A DNA stretch of 10,264 nt, from NCBI GenBank assembly GCA_017958465.1, contig JAGDCQ010000145.1, positions 1 to 10,264 of the forward strand, written 5' to 3'. The position numbers and the translations under genes were made by a program. Source of the stretch: Lachnospiraceae bacterium. Lineage in GTDB: Bacteria; Bacillota; Clostridia; Lachnospirales; Lachnospiraceae. How positions within the stretch are numbered: the stretch's first letter is position 1; the number at the start of each line of letters is the position of its first letter. This document shows positions 1 to 5,912 of this stretch, in pieces. The notes below the pieces were generated by a model that worked only from the letters and a program-made list of their open reading frames with translations, did no database searches and had not been told where the DNA came from.

Positions 1-668
1 CCAACTCCTGGGCCATCCTCTCCGGCGCAGCAGACAAAGACCACGGCAACAAGGCGCTTGACGCTATCGACAAGTACCTCTACACCCCTTACGGCATACT
101 GCTTAACCAGCCTGCCTACACAAAACCCGATCCGGAGATCGGTTTTGTGACCCGCGTGTATCCCGGACTTAAAGAAAATGCGGCCATATTGTCACATCCG
201 AATCCCTGGGCACAGGCCGCTGCCTGCGTGCTCGGAAGAGGCGACATCGCCATGAAGTTCTACAACGCCCTCTGCCCTTATTATCAGAACGATATGATAG
301 AGATCAGGGAAAGCGAGCCCTATTCCTACTGCCAGTTCATCGCAGGAAGGGATCACACCGCGTACGGCAGGGCAAGGCACCCCTTTATGACAGGGTCCGG
401 CGGCTGGTCTTATTACACGGCAACGGCCTATATCCTCGGGATCCGGCCGGATTTCGACCAACTTGTGATAGATCCCTGCATACCCGCTGACTGGAAAGAG
501 TTCAAAGCCACAAGGGTATGGAGAGATGCTGTATATAATATAACTGTTAAAAACCCGGATGGTGTCATGAAAGGCACAAAGAAGATCACTGTTGACAATA
601 CCCCTGTTGACAGCATCCCCGCATATCCGGGCGGAACCTCACACGAAGTAGTTGTATATATGGGATAA
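1..668 (+). CDS. GH94 glycoside phosphorylase, C-terminal part (5' end outside window)
   Basis: The reading frame is open from the window edge (first full codon at position 3) to TAA at 666-668, giving 221 residues of a C-terminus; there is no real start here. The peptide matches the GH94 family (cellobiose, chitobiose and laminaribiose phosphorylases). These cytoplasmic enzymes split a beta-linked disaccharide with inorganic phosphate into an alpha-sugar 1-phosphate and a free sugar. Visible family landmarks are KENAAILSHPNPW, LGRGD, EPYSYCQFIAG, GRARHPFMTGSGGW, ILGIRPDFD and IDPCIPADW. From family knowledge, the His of SHPNPW (195-197) and the Thr-Gly of MTGSGG (390-395) correspond to phosphate-binding residues; the catalytic Asp lies upstream and is not in the window. 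The next gene is a phosphohexomutase, which would use the product. The family call is firm. The exact substrate is not: SGGW differs from the TAAW-like form I recall for cellobiose phosphorylases. Confidence 0.9.
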   Translation, partial: NSWAILSGAADKDHGNKALDAIDKYLYTPYGILLNQPAYTKPDPEIGFVTRVYPGLKENAAILSHPNPWAQAAACVLGRGDIAMKFYNALCPYYQNDMIEIRESEPYSYCQFIAGRDHTAYGRARHPFMTGSGGWSYYTATAYILGIRPDFDQLVIDPCIPADWKEFKATRVWRDAVYNITVKNPDGVMKGTKKITVDNTPVDSIPAYPGGTSHEVVVYMG

Positions 669-678
669 AAACGTACAG

Positions 679-685
679 AAGGGAG
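679..685 (+). promoter_or_regulatory. Ribosome binding site of the phosphohexomutase gene
   Basis: AAGGGAG lies 6 bases before the ATG at 692, in the 23-base gap after the GH94 stop codon. The tight spacing and lack of a terminator in the gap support co-transcription of the two enzyme genes. Confidence 0.75.
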
Positions 686-691
686 TCTATT

Positions 692-2113
692 ATGATCAAA
701 TTTGGTCCAGGCGGATGGAGAGCCATCATCGGCGACGGTTTTACAAAGGAAAACATTCAGATCTTATCAAAAGCCTTGCTGGACAAGATGACAGAAGAAG
801 GTGTCACGGGTGACGGCATGGTCATCGGCTACGACAACCGCTTCCTTTCAAAAGAAGCCATGAGATGGGCGGCCTGCGTTTTCGCAAAAGAGGGCGTGAA
901 GGTGTACCTTGTCAACAAGGCAGCTCCCACCCCCCTCATCATGTACTACGTTATGAAGCACGACATGCACTACGGCATGATGGTCACCGCAAGCCACAAC
1001 CCGGCTGTTTACAACGGTATCAAGGTCTTTACCTATGGCGGCAGGGATGCGGACGAGATCCAGACAGCGCAGATAGAGGAATACATCAACAATGTGACCG
1101 ATATCCCCGTTGCGGAAATGGATTACGAGGAAGGCGTAAAGAGCGGTATCATCGAAGAGATCTACCCACTTAACGATTACATTGATGCGATCCTTGCTTC
1201 GGTGGATGTGGACAAGATCAAGAATGCCGGGCTGCGCGTGGCTTTGGACCCCATGTACGGCGTAAGCAAGACATCCCTTGAGACCATCCTTATGACTGCA
1301 AGGTGCGAGATCGAGACCATACACGAAAGGCACGACACCCTGTTTGGCGGGAAGCTTCCCGCTCCCAACGAAGAAAGGCTCCGTGATCTCAAGAACCGCG
1401 TAATGTCCTACAACTTCGACCTCGGCATAGCCACCGACGGCGACGCCGACAGGATCGGTGTCATAGACGACAAAGGCAACTTCCTTCACCCCAACGACAT
1501 CCTTGTGGTGCTTTACTACTATCTTGTGAAATACAAGGGCTGGAAGGGGGATTGCGTGCGAAACATCTGCACCACCCACCTCCTCGACTCCATCGCAAAG
1601 AGCTTTGGGCAGGAATGCCACGAGGTTCCGGTAGGCTTCAAATACATTTCCGCGAAGATGAACCAGACGGATGCCATCATCGGCGGCGAGTCCTCCGGCG
1701 GTATGGCGGTCAAAGGCCACATCAAGGGAAAAGACGGCATTTACGCCGCTGCCCTCCTTGTGGAGATGCTTGCTGTTACCGGGATGAAGCTCTCCGATAT
1801 AATGGACCACATCCGGAAGGAATACGGCGCTATGGCGCTTTGCGAGCGTGATTACAGGTTCAGCCAGGAAAAGAAGGAACAGATCAGGAAGCTCCTTCTT
1901 GAGGACAAGAACCTTCCTCATATCGACTATGAGATTGAGAAGATCTCCTACCTGGACGGCCTTAAGATCTACTTAAAGGACGGGGGCTGGATTTCCGTCC
2001 GTTTCTCAGGCACAGAGCCGCTTCTGCGTATTTTCTGCGAAATGAAAGAAGAGCGTGAAGCCGCAAAGTTCTGCGAGACCTTCGAGAATTACCTCGGGCT
2101 TTGTGCTCATTAA
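692..2113 (+). CDS. Alpha-D-phosphohexomutase (phosphoglucomutase/phosphomannomutase family)
   Basis: This is a 473-residue cytoplasmic enzyme of normal length for the bacterial family. It interconverts hexose 1-phosphates and 6-phosphates through a phosphoserine. All four signature loops are visible: the N-terminal FGPGGWR (residues 4-10), the catalytic serine loop TASHNP (99-104, Ser101), the metal-binding loop DGDADR (249-254), the sugar-recognition loop GGESSGG (331-337), and the C-terminal phosphate-binding loop RFSGTEP (437-443). It therefore looks intact and active. It follows the GH94 phosphorylase gene by 23 bases, so its likely job is to turn the phosphorolysis product (glucose 1-phosphate, or GlcNAc 1-phosphate if the neighbour is chitobiose-type) into the 6-phosphate. 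Sequence alone does not separate glucose, mannose and GlcNAc specificity. Confidence 0.92.
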   Translation: MIKFGPGGWRAIIGDGFTKENIQILSKALLDKMTEEGVTGDGMVIGYDNRFLSKEAMRWAACVFAKEGVKVYLVNKAAPTPLIMYYVMKHDMHYGMMVTASHNPAVYNGIKVFTYGGRDADEIQTAQIEEYINNVTDIPVAEMDYEEGVKSGIIEEIYPLNDYIDAILASVDVDKIKNAGLRVALDPMYGVSKTSLETILMTARCEIETIHERHDTLFGGKLPAPNEERLRDLKNRVMSYNFDLGIATDGDADRIGVIDDKGNFLHPNDILVVLYYYLVKYKGWKGDCVRNICTTHLLDSIAKSFGQECHEVPVGFKYISAKMNQTDAIIGGESSGGMAVKGHIKGKDGIYAAALLVEMLAVTGMKLSDIMDHIRKEYGAMALCERDYRFSQEKKEQIRKLLLEDKNLPHIDYEIEKISYLDGLKIYLKDGGWISVRFSGTEPLLRIFCEMKEEREAAKFCETFENYLGLCAH

Positions 2114-2167
2114 CCAAAACCCGCAACAATTTCAGACCAAAAATATACCACTTGCACAAATCTAGTC

Positions 2168-2213
2168 AAAAGATGCCAAAGCAATCTAATTACTTTGGCA
2201 TCTTTTCTTGTTA
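2168..2213 (+). terminator. Intrinsic terminator or attenuator between mutase and transporter
   Basis: A perfect 14-bp inverted repeat, AAAAGATGCCAAAG at 2168-2181 and CTTTGGCATCTTTT at 2193-2206, flanks an 11-base loop and is followed by CTTGTTATT. The A-rich 5' arm and T-rich 3' arm give a rho-independent terminator shape that could work in either direction. It begins about 55 bases after the mutase stop and ends about 39 bases before the permease start. It should end or reduce transcription from the enzyme genes. With no clear promoter in the short gap behind it, it may instead act as a partial terminator. Confidence 0.72.
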
Positions 2214-2228
2214 TTATACAAGCAAAGA

Positions 2229-2237
2229 GGGAGGTGA
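2229..2237 (+). promoter_or_regulatory. Ribosome binding site selecting a TTG start for permease 1
   Basis: GGGAGGTGA lies 7 bases before TTG at 2245. It decides the start. The longer in-frame extension back to a TTG at 2101 has no such site, overlaps the mutase gene, and would translate through the 2168-2206 hairpin. Confidence 0.8.
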
Positions 2238-2244
2238 CCTGAGG

Positions 2245-3210
2245 TTGGCAAACAGTAAAACACAAAAAAAGAGTAGCTCTGCAAGGCGACAGCTCAAAAA
2301 GAACCTCATCCTGCTCACGATGGTCCTTCCGACAGCCATCTGGCTGATCTTGCTCAGATACCTTCCCATGTTCGGAATCACCATCGCCTTCAAGGACTAC
2401 AAGATCTACACTAAGGCTCCCGGCCTTATAAACAACATCATTCACTCCAAATGGGTGAAATTCGACAACTTCAAATTCCTTTTCGCGACTACGGACTCGC
2501 TGAAGATGATCCGCAACACAGTGGGCTACAACCTGCTGTGGATCTTCCTCGGACTTGTTATCTCCGTATCCTTCGCGATAATCCTTAACGAGATCACAAA
2601 CAAGTTCGTGGCAAAAACATATCAGACACTTATGTTTTTCCCCTACTTCATAAGCTGGGTAGTTGTCAGCTACTTCGTTATGGCGCTCCTCGATCCCACA
2701 AACGGACTTATCGTAAAGTGGCAGATCAGGAATTTCGGAGAAGCCACCAACTGGTACCATACGTCCCAGCCCTGGCCGGTGATCCTGACACTCGCGAATC
2801 TCTGGAAGAACACAGGTTATTCCTGTATCCTCTACCTTACCGCCATCACCGGCATAGACAAGACCCTGTATGAAGCGGCCTCCATCGACGGCGCTACAAA
2901 GTGGCAGCAGGTAAAATACGTTACACTGCCAAATCTGCGCACGATGATCGCCATCCTGCTCATCATGAACATAAGCAAGATCTTCAACTCGGACTTCGGT
3001 CTTTTCTGGAACGTGCCCCTGGCATCAGGCTCAATACTTGATGTTACCCAGACCATCGATACCTACGTATACAGGTCTCTTGCGGCCACAGGCGGCAACC
3101 TTGGCATGACAACCGCCGCAGGCGTCTTCCAGAACGTAGTCGGTTTCGTCTGTATGCTGCTGGCAAACTCAGTAGTAAAGCGCATTGACGCTGAAAGTTC
3201 ACTGTTCTGA
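2245..3210 (+). CDS. Carbohydrate ABC transporter permease, LplB type
   Basis: A 321-residue membrane protein from a TTG start. The short charged N-terminus (KKSSSARRQLKKN) leads into a first membrane helix at about 21-38. Then comes the LplB hallmark RYLPMFGITIAFKDYK (38-53), where these permeases usually read KYIPMYGIVIAFKDY. Further hydrophobic segments lie near 93-115, 128-150, 178-200, 232-245 and 290-310. The cytoplasmic EAA loop that contacts the ATPase is EAASIDGATKWQQ (210-222), followed by TLPNL. It pairs with the next gene as a heterodimeric channel for an oligosaccharide. It sits 18 bases upstream of permease 2, behind a terminator-like hairpin. The family is clear. The transported sugar cannot be read from the sequence; the neighbouring phosphorylase suggests a disaccharide or short oligosaccharide. 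Confidence 0.93.
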   Translation: MANSKTQKKSSSARRQLKKNLILLTMVLPTAIWLILLRYLPMFGITIAFKDYKIYTKAPGLINNIIHSKWVKFDNFKFLFATTDSLKMIRNTVGYNLLWIFLGLVISVSFAIILNEITNKFVAKTYQTLMFFPYFISWVVVSYFVMALLDPTNGLIVKWQIRNFGEATNWYHTSQPWPVILTLANLWKNTGYSCILYLTAITGIDKTLYEAASIDGATKWQQVKYVTLPNLRTMIAILLIMNISKIFNSDFGLFWNVPLASGSILDVTQTIDTYVYRSLAATGGNLGMTTAAGVFQNVVGFVCMLLANSVVKRIDAESSLF

Positions 3211-3211
3211 G

Positions 3212-3219
3212 AAAGGAGG
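3212..3219 (+). promoter_or_regulatory. Ribosome binding site selecting a GTG start for permease 2
   Basis: AAAGGAGG begins one base after the permease 1 stop codon and lies 9 bases before GTG at 3229. It supports tight co-translation of the two permeases. Confidence 0.85.
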
Positions 3220-3228
3220 ATCGAACCG

Positions 3229-4143
3229 GTGAAAACTCGTAAAAAAAGCCGTCTCGGAAAGCCCGGTATAGTCTCAGAGATATCCTTCTACATTATCCTC
3301 GGACTGTTCTGCGCGGCCTGCATCATACCTTTCATATTCGTAGTGATAATCTCCTTCTCCTCGGAGGAAAGCATAAGAGCAATCGGTTATTCCTTCCGCC
3401 CCATAAAGTGGAGCACGGGGGCCTACCAATACGTTTTCCAGCTTGGTGACCAGCTGTGGAGGTCTTATTTCAACAGCTTCTTTGTAACCATAGTCGGAAC
3501 GGTCACGAGCCTTCTTATGACCATAATGTATTCCTACGCCCTCTTCAGGAAGGACTTCAAATACAGGAATTTCTTCACCTTTTTCGCGTTTTTTACAACG
3601 TTGTTCGGCGGCGGTCTTGTCCCTACCTTCATGGTATGCAAGCAGCTCCTCCACCTTTCCAACAACTACGCGGCGCTTATAGTACCCGCCCTTATCAGCC
3701 CCTTCAACATCATCATTATGAGGACTTTCTTCTCCTCCTCCATCCCCACTGAATTGATCGAAGCGGCTGCCATAGACGGAAGCGGCGAATACAGGACTTT
3801 GTTCGGGATCATAATCCCCATCGCAAAGCCCGGTATCGCCACCGTCGGGCTTCTCACGGCGCTGTCCTACTGGAATGAATGGTTCCTTGCCATGCTCTAC
3901 ATCAAGGATTCAAAGTACATCCCTCTGCAGTACCTGCTTATGAAAATGCAGAACCAGGCGGATTTCCTGTTCAAGAACGCCTCCGTTATCGGCGTTGAAG
4001 CTTCAAAAATGTTAAGAGACCTGCCAAGCGCGTCTCTTCGAATGGCACTCGTAGTATTTATCGTTGTGCCCATAGCCTTTGCCTATCCCTTCTTCCAGAG
4101 ATACATCATCTCCGGCCTGACGATAGGATCGGTAAAAGGTTGA
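3229..4143 (+). CDS. Carbohydrate ABC transporter permease, LplC/YtcP type
   Basis: A 304-residue membrane protein starting at GTG. The basic N-terminus (KTRKKSRLGK) is followed by a membrane helix at about 19-42, with more hydrophobic segments near 82-105, 114-136, 147-168, 203-224 and 271-288. The EAA loop EAAAIDGSGEYRTLF (178-192) ends in IIPIAKPG (195-202), the usual ATPase-contact motif in this family. The C-terminus, PFFQRYIISGLTIGSVKG, is the standard ending of LplC-type permeases, so the protein is complete. It forms the second half of the channel with the upstream permease. The solute-binding protein gene follows after 65 bases that contain a hairpin. Confidence 0.93.
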   Translation: MKTRKKSRLGKPGIVSEISFYIILGLFCAACIIPFIFVVIISFSSEESIRAIGYSFRPIKWSTGAYQYVFQLGDQLWRSYFNSFFVTIVGTVTSLLMTIMYSYALFRKDFKYRNFFTFFAFFTTLFGGGLVPTFMVCKQLLHLSNNYAALIVPALISPFNIIIMRTFFSSSIPTELIEAAAIDGSGEYRTLFGIIIPIAKPGIATVGLLTALSYWNEWFLAMLYIKDSKYIPLQYLLMKMQNQADFLFKNASVIGVEASKMLRDLPSASLRMALVVFIVVPIAFAYPFFQRYIISGLTIGSVKG

Positions 4144-4148
4144 ACACG

Positions 4149-4173
4149 GTGATCCCGGCAAGGCGCCGGTCAC
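4149..4173 (+). other. Intercistronic GC-rich hairpin before the solute-binding protein gene
   Basis: GTGA (4149-4152) and CCGGC (4155-4159) pair with GCCGG (4165-4169) and TCAC (4170-4173), giving a 9-bp stem with a 2-base bulge and a 5-base loop. No T-run follows, so it is not an intrinsic terminator. Hairpins at this place in transporter operons often protect the binding-protein message or mark an RNA processing site, letting binding protein outnumber permeases. That role is inferred here. Confidence 0.55.
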
Positions 4174-4195
4174 ATATAACAAGTTTTATTAACTC

Positions 4196-4201
4196 AGGAG
4201 G
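4196..4201 (+). promoter_or_regulatory. Strong ribosome binding site of the transporter solute-binding protein
   Basis: AGGAGG lies 7 bases before ATG at 4209. It sets the start at the signal-peptide methionine rather than at the in-frame TTG at 4140, which overlaps the permease stop and would put about 23 polar residues before the signal peptide. Confidence 0.88.
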
Positions 4202-4208
4202 AAACCAA

Positions 4209-5765
4209 ATGAAAAAAATTGTAGCCCTTTTGCTGGTGGCATGCATGATCATCGGCTCTTTTACCGCATGCGGTAAGAACAACGGGGGAAACGGAACGGA
4301 CGCAAACGGTCGTCCCAAGGATCATGTTACCCTCAAGATGTACTTCCACGGAAGCAATGTTTCGGATGACAAAAAGGTTCTTGAAGAAGTAAACAAGTAC
4401 CTTGACGAAAAACTTAACGTAACTCTTGAACCCATCTGGGGTACATGGGGTGACTTCGACACCAACGCAGTCCTTGCTATCAACGGAAACGACGACGTTG
4501 ACATCTACTTTACCTGCTCCTGGTCCGCAGACGAATACAACCTGTTTGCAAAGCGCGGCGCATGGGTAAGGCTTGACAACCCTGAAAACAACCTTCTTGA
4601 GAAATACGGAAAAGAAGTATGGAACCTTCTTCCCGACGTTCTCACAACAGGCGCAAAGATCGAAGGTTCTGACGGTTTCGGCGTTTACGCTGTTCCCGGT
4701 TACAAGGATATCGCCTGCCAGCTCTGCTGGGATATCAACGTTCCCCTTCTTGAGAAGTACGGCTACACTGTAGACGACATCAAGAAAACTGACTACTACG
4801 GATTTGGCGAGATCCTCGCTAAGGTAAAGGCCGGCGAAGGCGAAAACTTCTATCCGCTCCTTATCGAAGGCGCAGTTGCTGAGCGTATGGTCGACAACTC
4901 CATCATCGTTGCGGGCGATTCAGGTTCAACAAACCTTCTCTCCTACTACATCAACCCTACTAAGACTTCCGACAAGGGCGCTTACGGCGACGTTATCTTA
5001 AACAAGTTCGCAACTGACGAATACAAGAAGTTCGTAACAAAGACAAGAGAATACTTCCTTAAGGGTTATATCGATCCCGGTCTTGCAAACGCAGAGCAGG
5101 CTAACAACCTTCGTTCCGAGAAGCAGCTTACCGGCCAGTACCTGATCGGAACCCAGTCCTACTCACTCGGCTACGAGACACAGGCAAGCGCAGAGAGAGG
5201 CTTCCAGGTTGCATTTGTCGGAACAACTCCCGCTTACGTTGACACCACATCTTCACAGGGCGCTATGATGGCTATCTCCACGGCTTCCAAGAACCCTGAA
5301 AGAGCTATGATGTTCCTTAACCTTCTCAACACCGATCCCTACCTCTTCACCCTTCTTGATTACGGCGTAGAGGGCGTTCACTACACAAAGAACGACATTG
5401 GCGAAGTAGAGTTTATCGAGAACGAAAGAGCTAAATACTCACCCTGGACAAACGGTATGGGTAACGTAACCCTCCTTCCTCCTCAGAAGGGACAGGGCGC
5501 AGATTTCTGGACCAAGTTCAAGGCATACTACGGAGCAGCTGACCGTATCCCGATCCTTGGATTCACATTCAATTCGGATCCTGTTTCCAACGAGCTTGCA
5601 GCCGTAGCAAACGCTGCTGCTGAATATGCGCTCACACTCAGCGTAGGTGCTGTAGATCCCGAGCAGGTTCTTCCCGCATTCCTTAAGAAACTCAATGACA
5701 ACGGAATGCAGAAGATCATTGACGAGGCTAACGCACAGCTTCAGAATTTCCTGAAGAATAAATAA
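4209..5765 (+). CDS. ABC transporter solute-binding lipoprotein, LplA-like with DUF3502-type C-terminus
   Basis: A 518-residue exported lipoprotein. It has a lysine-led hydrophobic signal peptide ending in SFTAC, so Cys21 is the predicted lipid anchor, followed by a Gly/Asn-rich linker. The mature part is a long family-1 type binding protein: a beta-strand opening (TLKMYFHGSN, 41-50), VDIYFTCSW (97-105), AVPGYKDIA (161-169), and a C-terminal segment from about 448 (LGFTFNSDPVSNELAAV) that resembles DUF3502. It should capture the extracellular oligosaccharide for the two permeases just upstream. Codon choice differs from its neighbours: I found no GTG valine codon in the mature part, where GTT and GTA dominate, against many GTG in the second binding-protein gene. 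This suggests very high expression. The ligand is not known. Confidence 0.93.
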   Translation: MKKIVALLLVACMIIGSFTACGKNNGGNGTDANGRPKDHVTLKMYFHGSNVSDDKKVLEEVNKYLDEKLNVTLEPIWGTWGDFDTNAVLAINGNDDVDIYFTCSWSADEYNLFAKRGAWVRLDNPENNLLEKYGKEVWNLLPDVLTTGAKIEGSDGFGVYAVPGYKDIACQLCWDINVPLLEKYGYTVDDIKKTDYYGFGEILAKVKAGEGENFYPLLIEGAVAERMVDNSIIVAGDSGSTNLLSYYINPTKTSDKGAYGDVILNKFATDEYKKFVTKTREYFLKGYIDPGLANAEQANNLRSEKQLTGQYLIGTQSYSLGYETQASAERGFQVAFVGTTPAYVDTTSSQGAMMAISTASKNPERAMMFLNLLNTDPYLFTLLDYGVEGVHYTKNDIGEVEFIENERAKYSPWTNGMGNVTLLPPQKGQGADFWTKFKAYYGAADRIPILGFTFNSDPVSNELAAVANAAAEYALTLSVGAVDPEQVLPAFLKKLNDNGMQKIIDEANAQLQNFLKNK

Positions 5766-5790
5766 GGTCTTCATATTGATATCCTTTAGG

Positions 5791-5822
5791 CTTGCCGCAC
5801 CTGCCAGGGTGCGGCAAGTTTT
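5791..5822 (+). terminator. Intrinsic terminator after the transporter genes
   Basis: CTTGCCGCACC (5791-5801) and GGTGCGGCAAG (5808-5818) form a perfect 11-bp GC-rich stem with the 6-base loop TGCCAG, followed at once by TTTT. It starts 25 bases after the binding-protein stop codon and separates the transporter from the sensor genes. Confidence 0.92.
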
Positions 5823-5841
5823 GCCCGTTAAAATAGGGTTT

Positions 5842-5868
5842 TTGTTTTTGGGGCGTATGTGGTAAAAT
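5842..5868 (+). promoter_or_regulatory. Candidate promoter of the sensor operon (extended -10)
   Basis: TAAAAT at 5863-5868 is preceded by TGG at 5860-5862, matching an extended -10 element (TGn plus hexamer). A weak T-rich -35 region lies upstream: TTGTTT at 5842-5847 with a 15-base spacer, or TTTTGT at 5840-5845 with 17. It sits after the transporter terminator and about 45 bases before the kinase start, as expected for an independently transcribed sensor unit. Confidence 0.55.
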
Positions 5869-5872
5869 ATCA

Positions 5873-5889
5873 TTGCATTATATATGCAA
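5873..5889. promoter_or_regulatory. Palindrome over the predicted transcription start of the sensor operon
   Basis: TTGCAT (5873-5878) and ATGCAA (5884-5889) are perfect inverted arms around the 5-base centre TATAT. The site begins 5 bases after the predicted -10 and spans the expected transcription start. That is a plausible operator position, but a short AT-rich palindrome could occur by chance. Confidence 0.35.
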
Positions 5890-5912
5890 AGCGTGTTTTT
5901 GGAGTTTACTGA

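Noticed and set aside
848..1921. Long open frame (357 codons) on the minus strand across the mutase gene
   Set aside because: It lies fully antisense to a gene with all four phosphohexomutase signature loops, has no domain-like pattern, and is rich in His/Val as expected from reversed codons. It is a shadow frame.
2114..2167. Possible riboswitch or promoter in the gap after the mutase
   Set aside because: TATACC at 2144-2149 and TTGCAC at 2152-2157 have no suitably spaced partner, and no multi-stem conserved RNA shape is visible; only the hairpin that follows is supported.
2101..2244. N-terminal extension of permease 1 to TTG 2101
   Set aside because: It would start inside the mutase gene with no ribosome binding site and read through the hairpin. 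GGGAGGTGA before TTG 2245 gives a normal LplB N-terminus.
4175..4180. Possible internal promoter (TATAAC) before the binding-protein gene
   Set aside because: The -10 is partial and the bases 17 upstream (ATCCCG) do not resemble a -35, and they fall within the hairpin.
4140..4208. N-terminal extension of the transporter binding protein to TTG 4140
   Set aside because: It overlaps the permease stop, crosses the hairpin and would bury the signal peptide. AGGAGG and ATG 4209 fit much better.
5885..5900. Possible CcpA (cre) site TGCAAAGCGTGTTTTT
   Set aside because: It resembles TGNAARCG at first but needs an extra base before CG, and the CA of the right half is missing. It does not meet the consensus.
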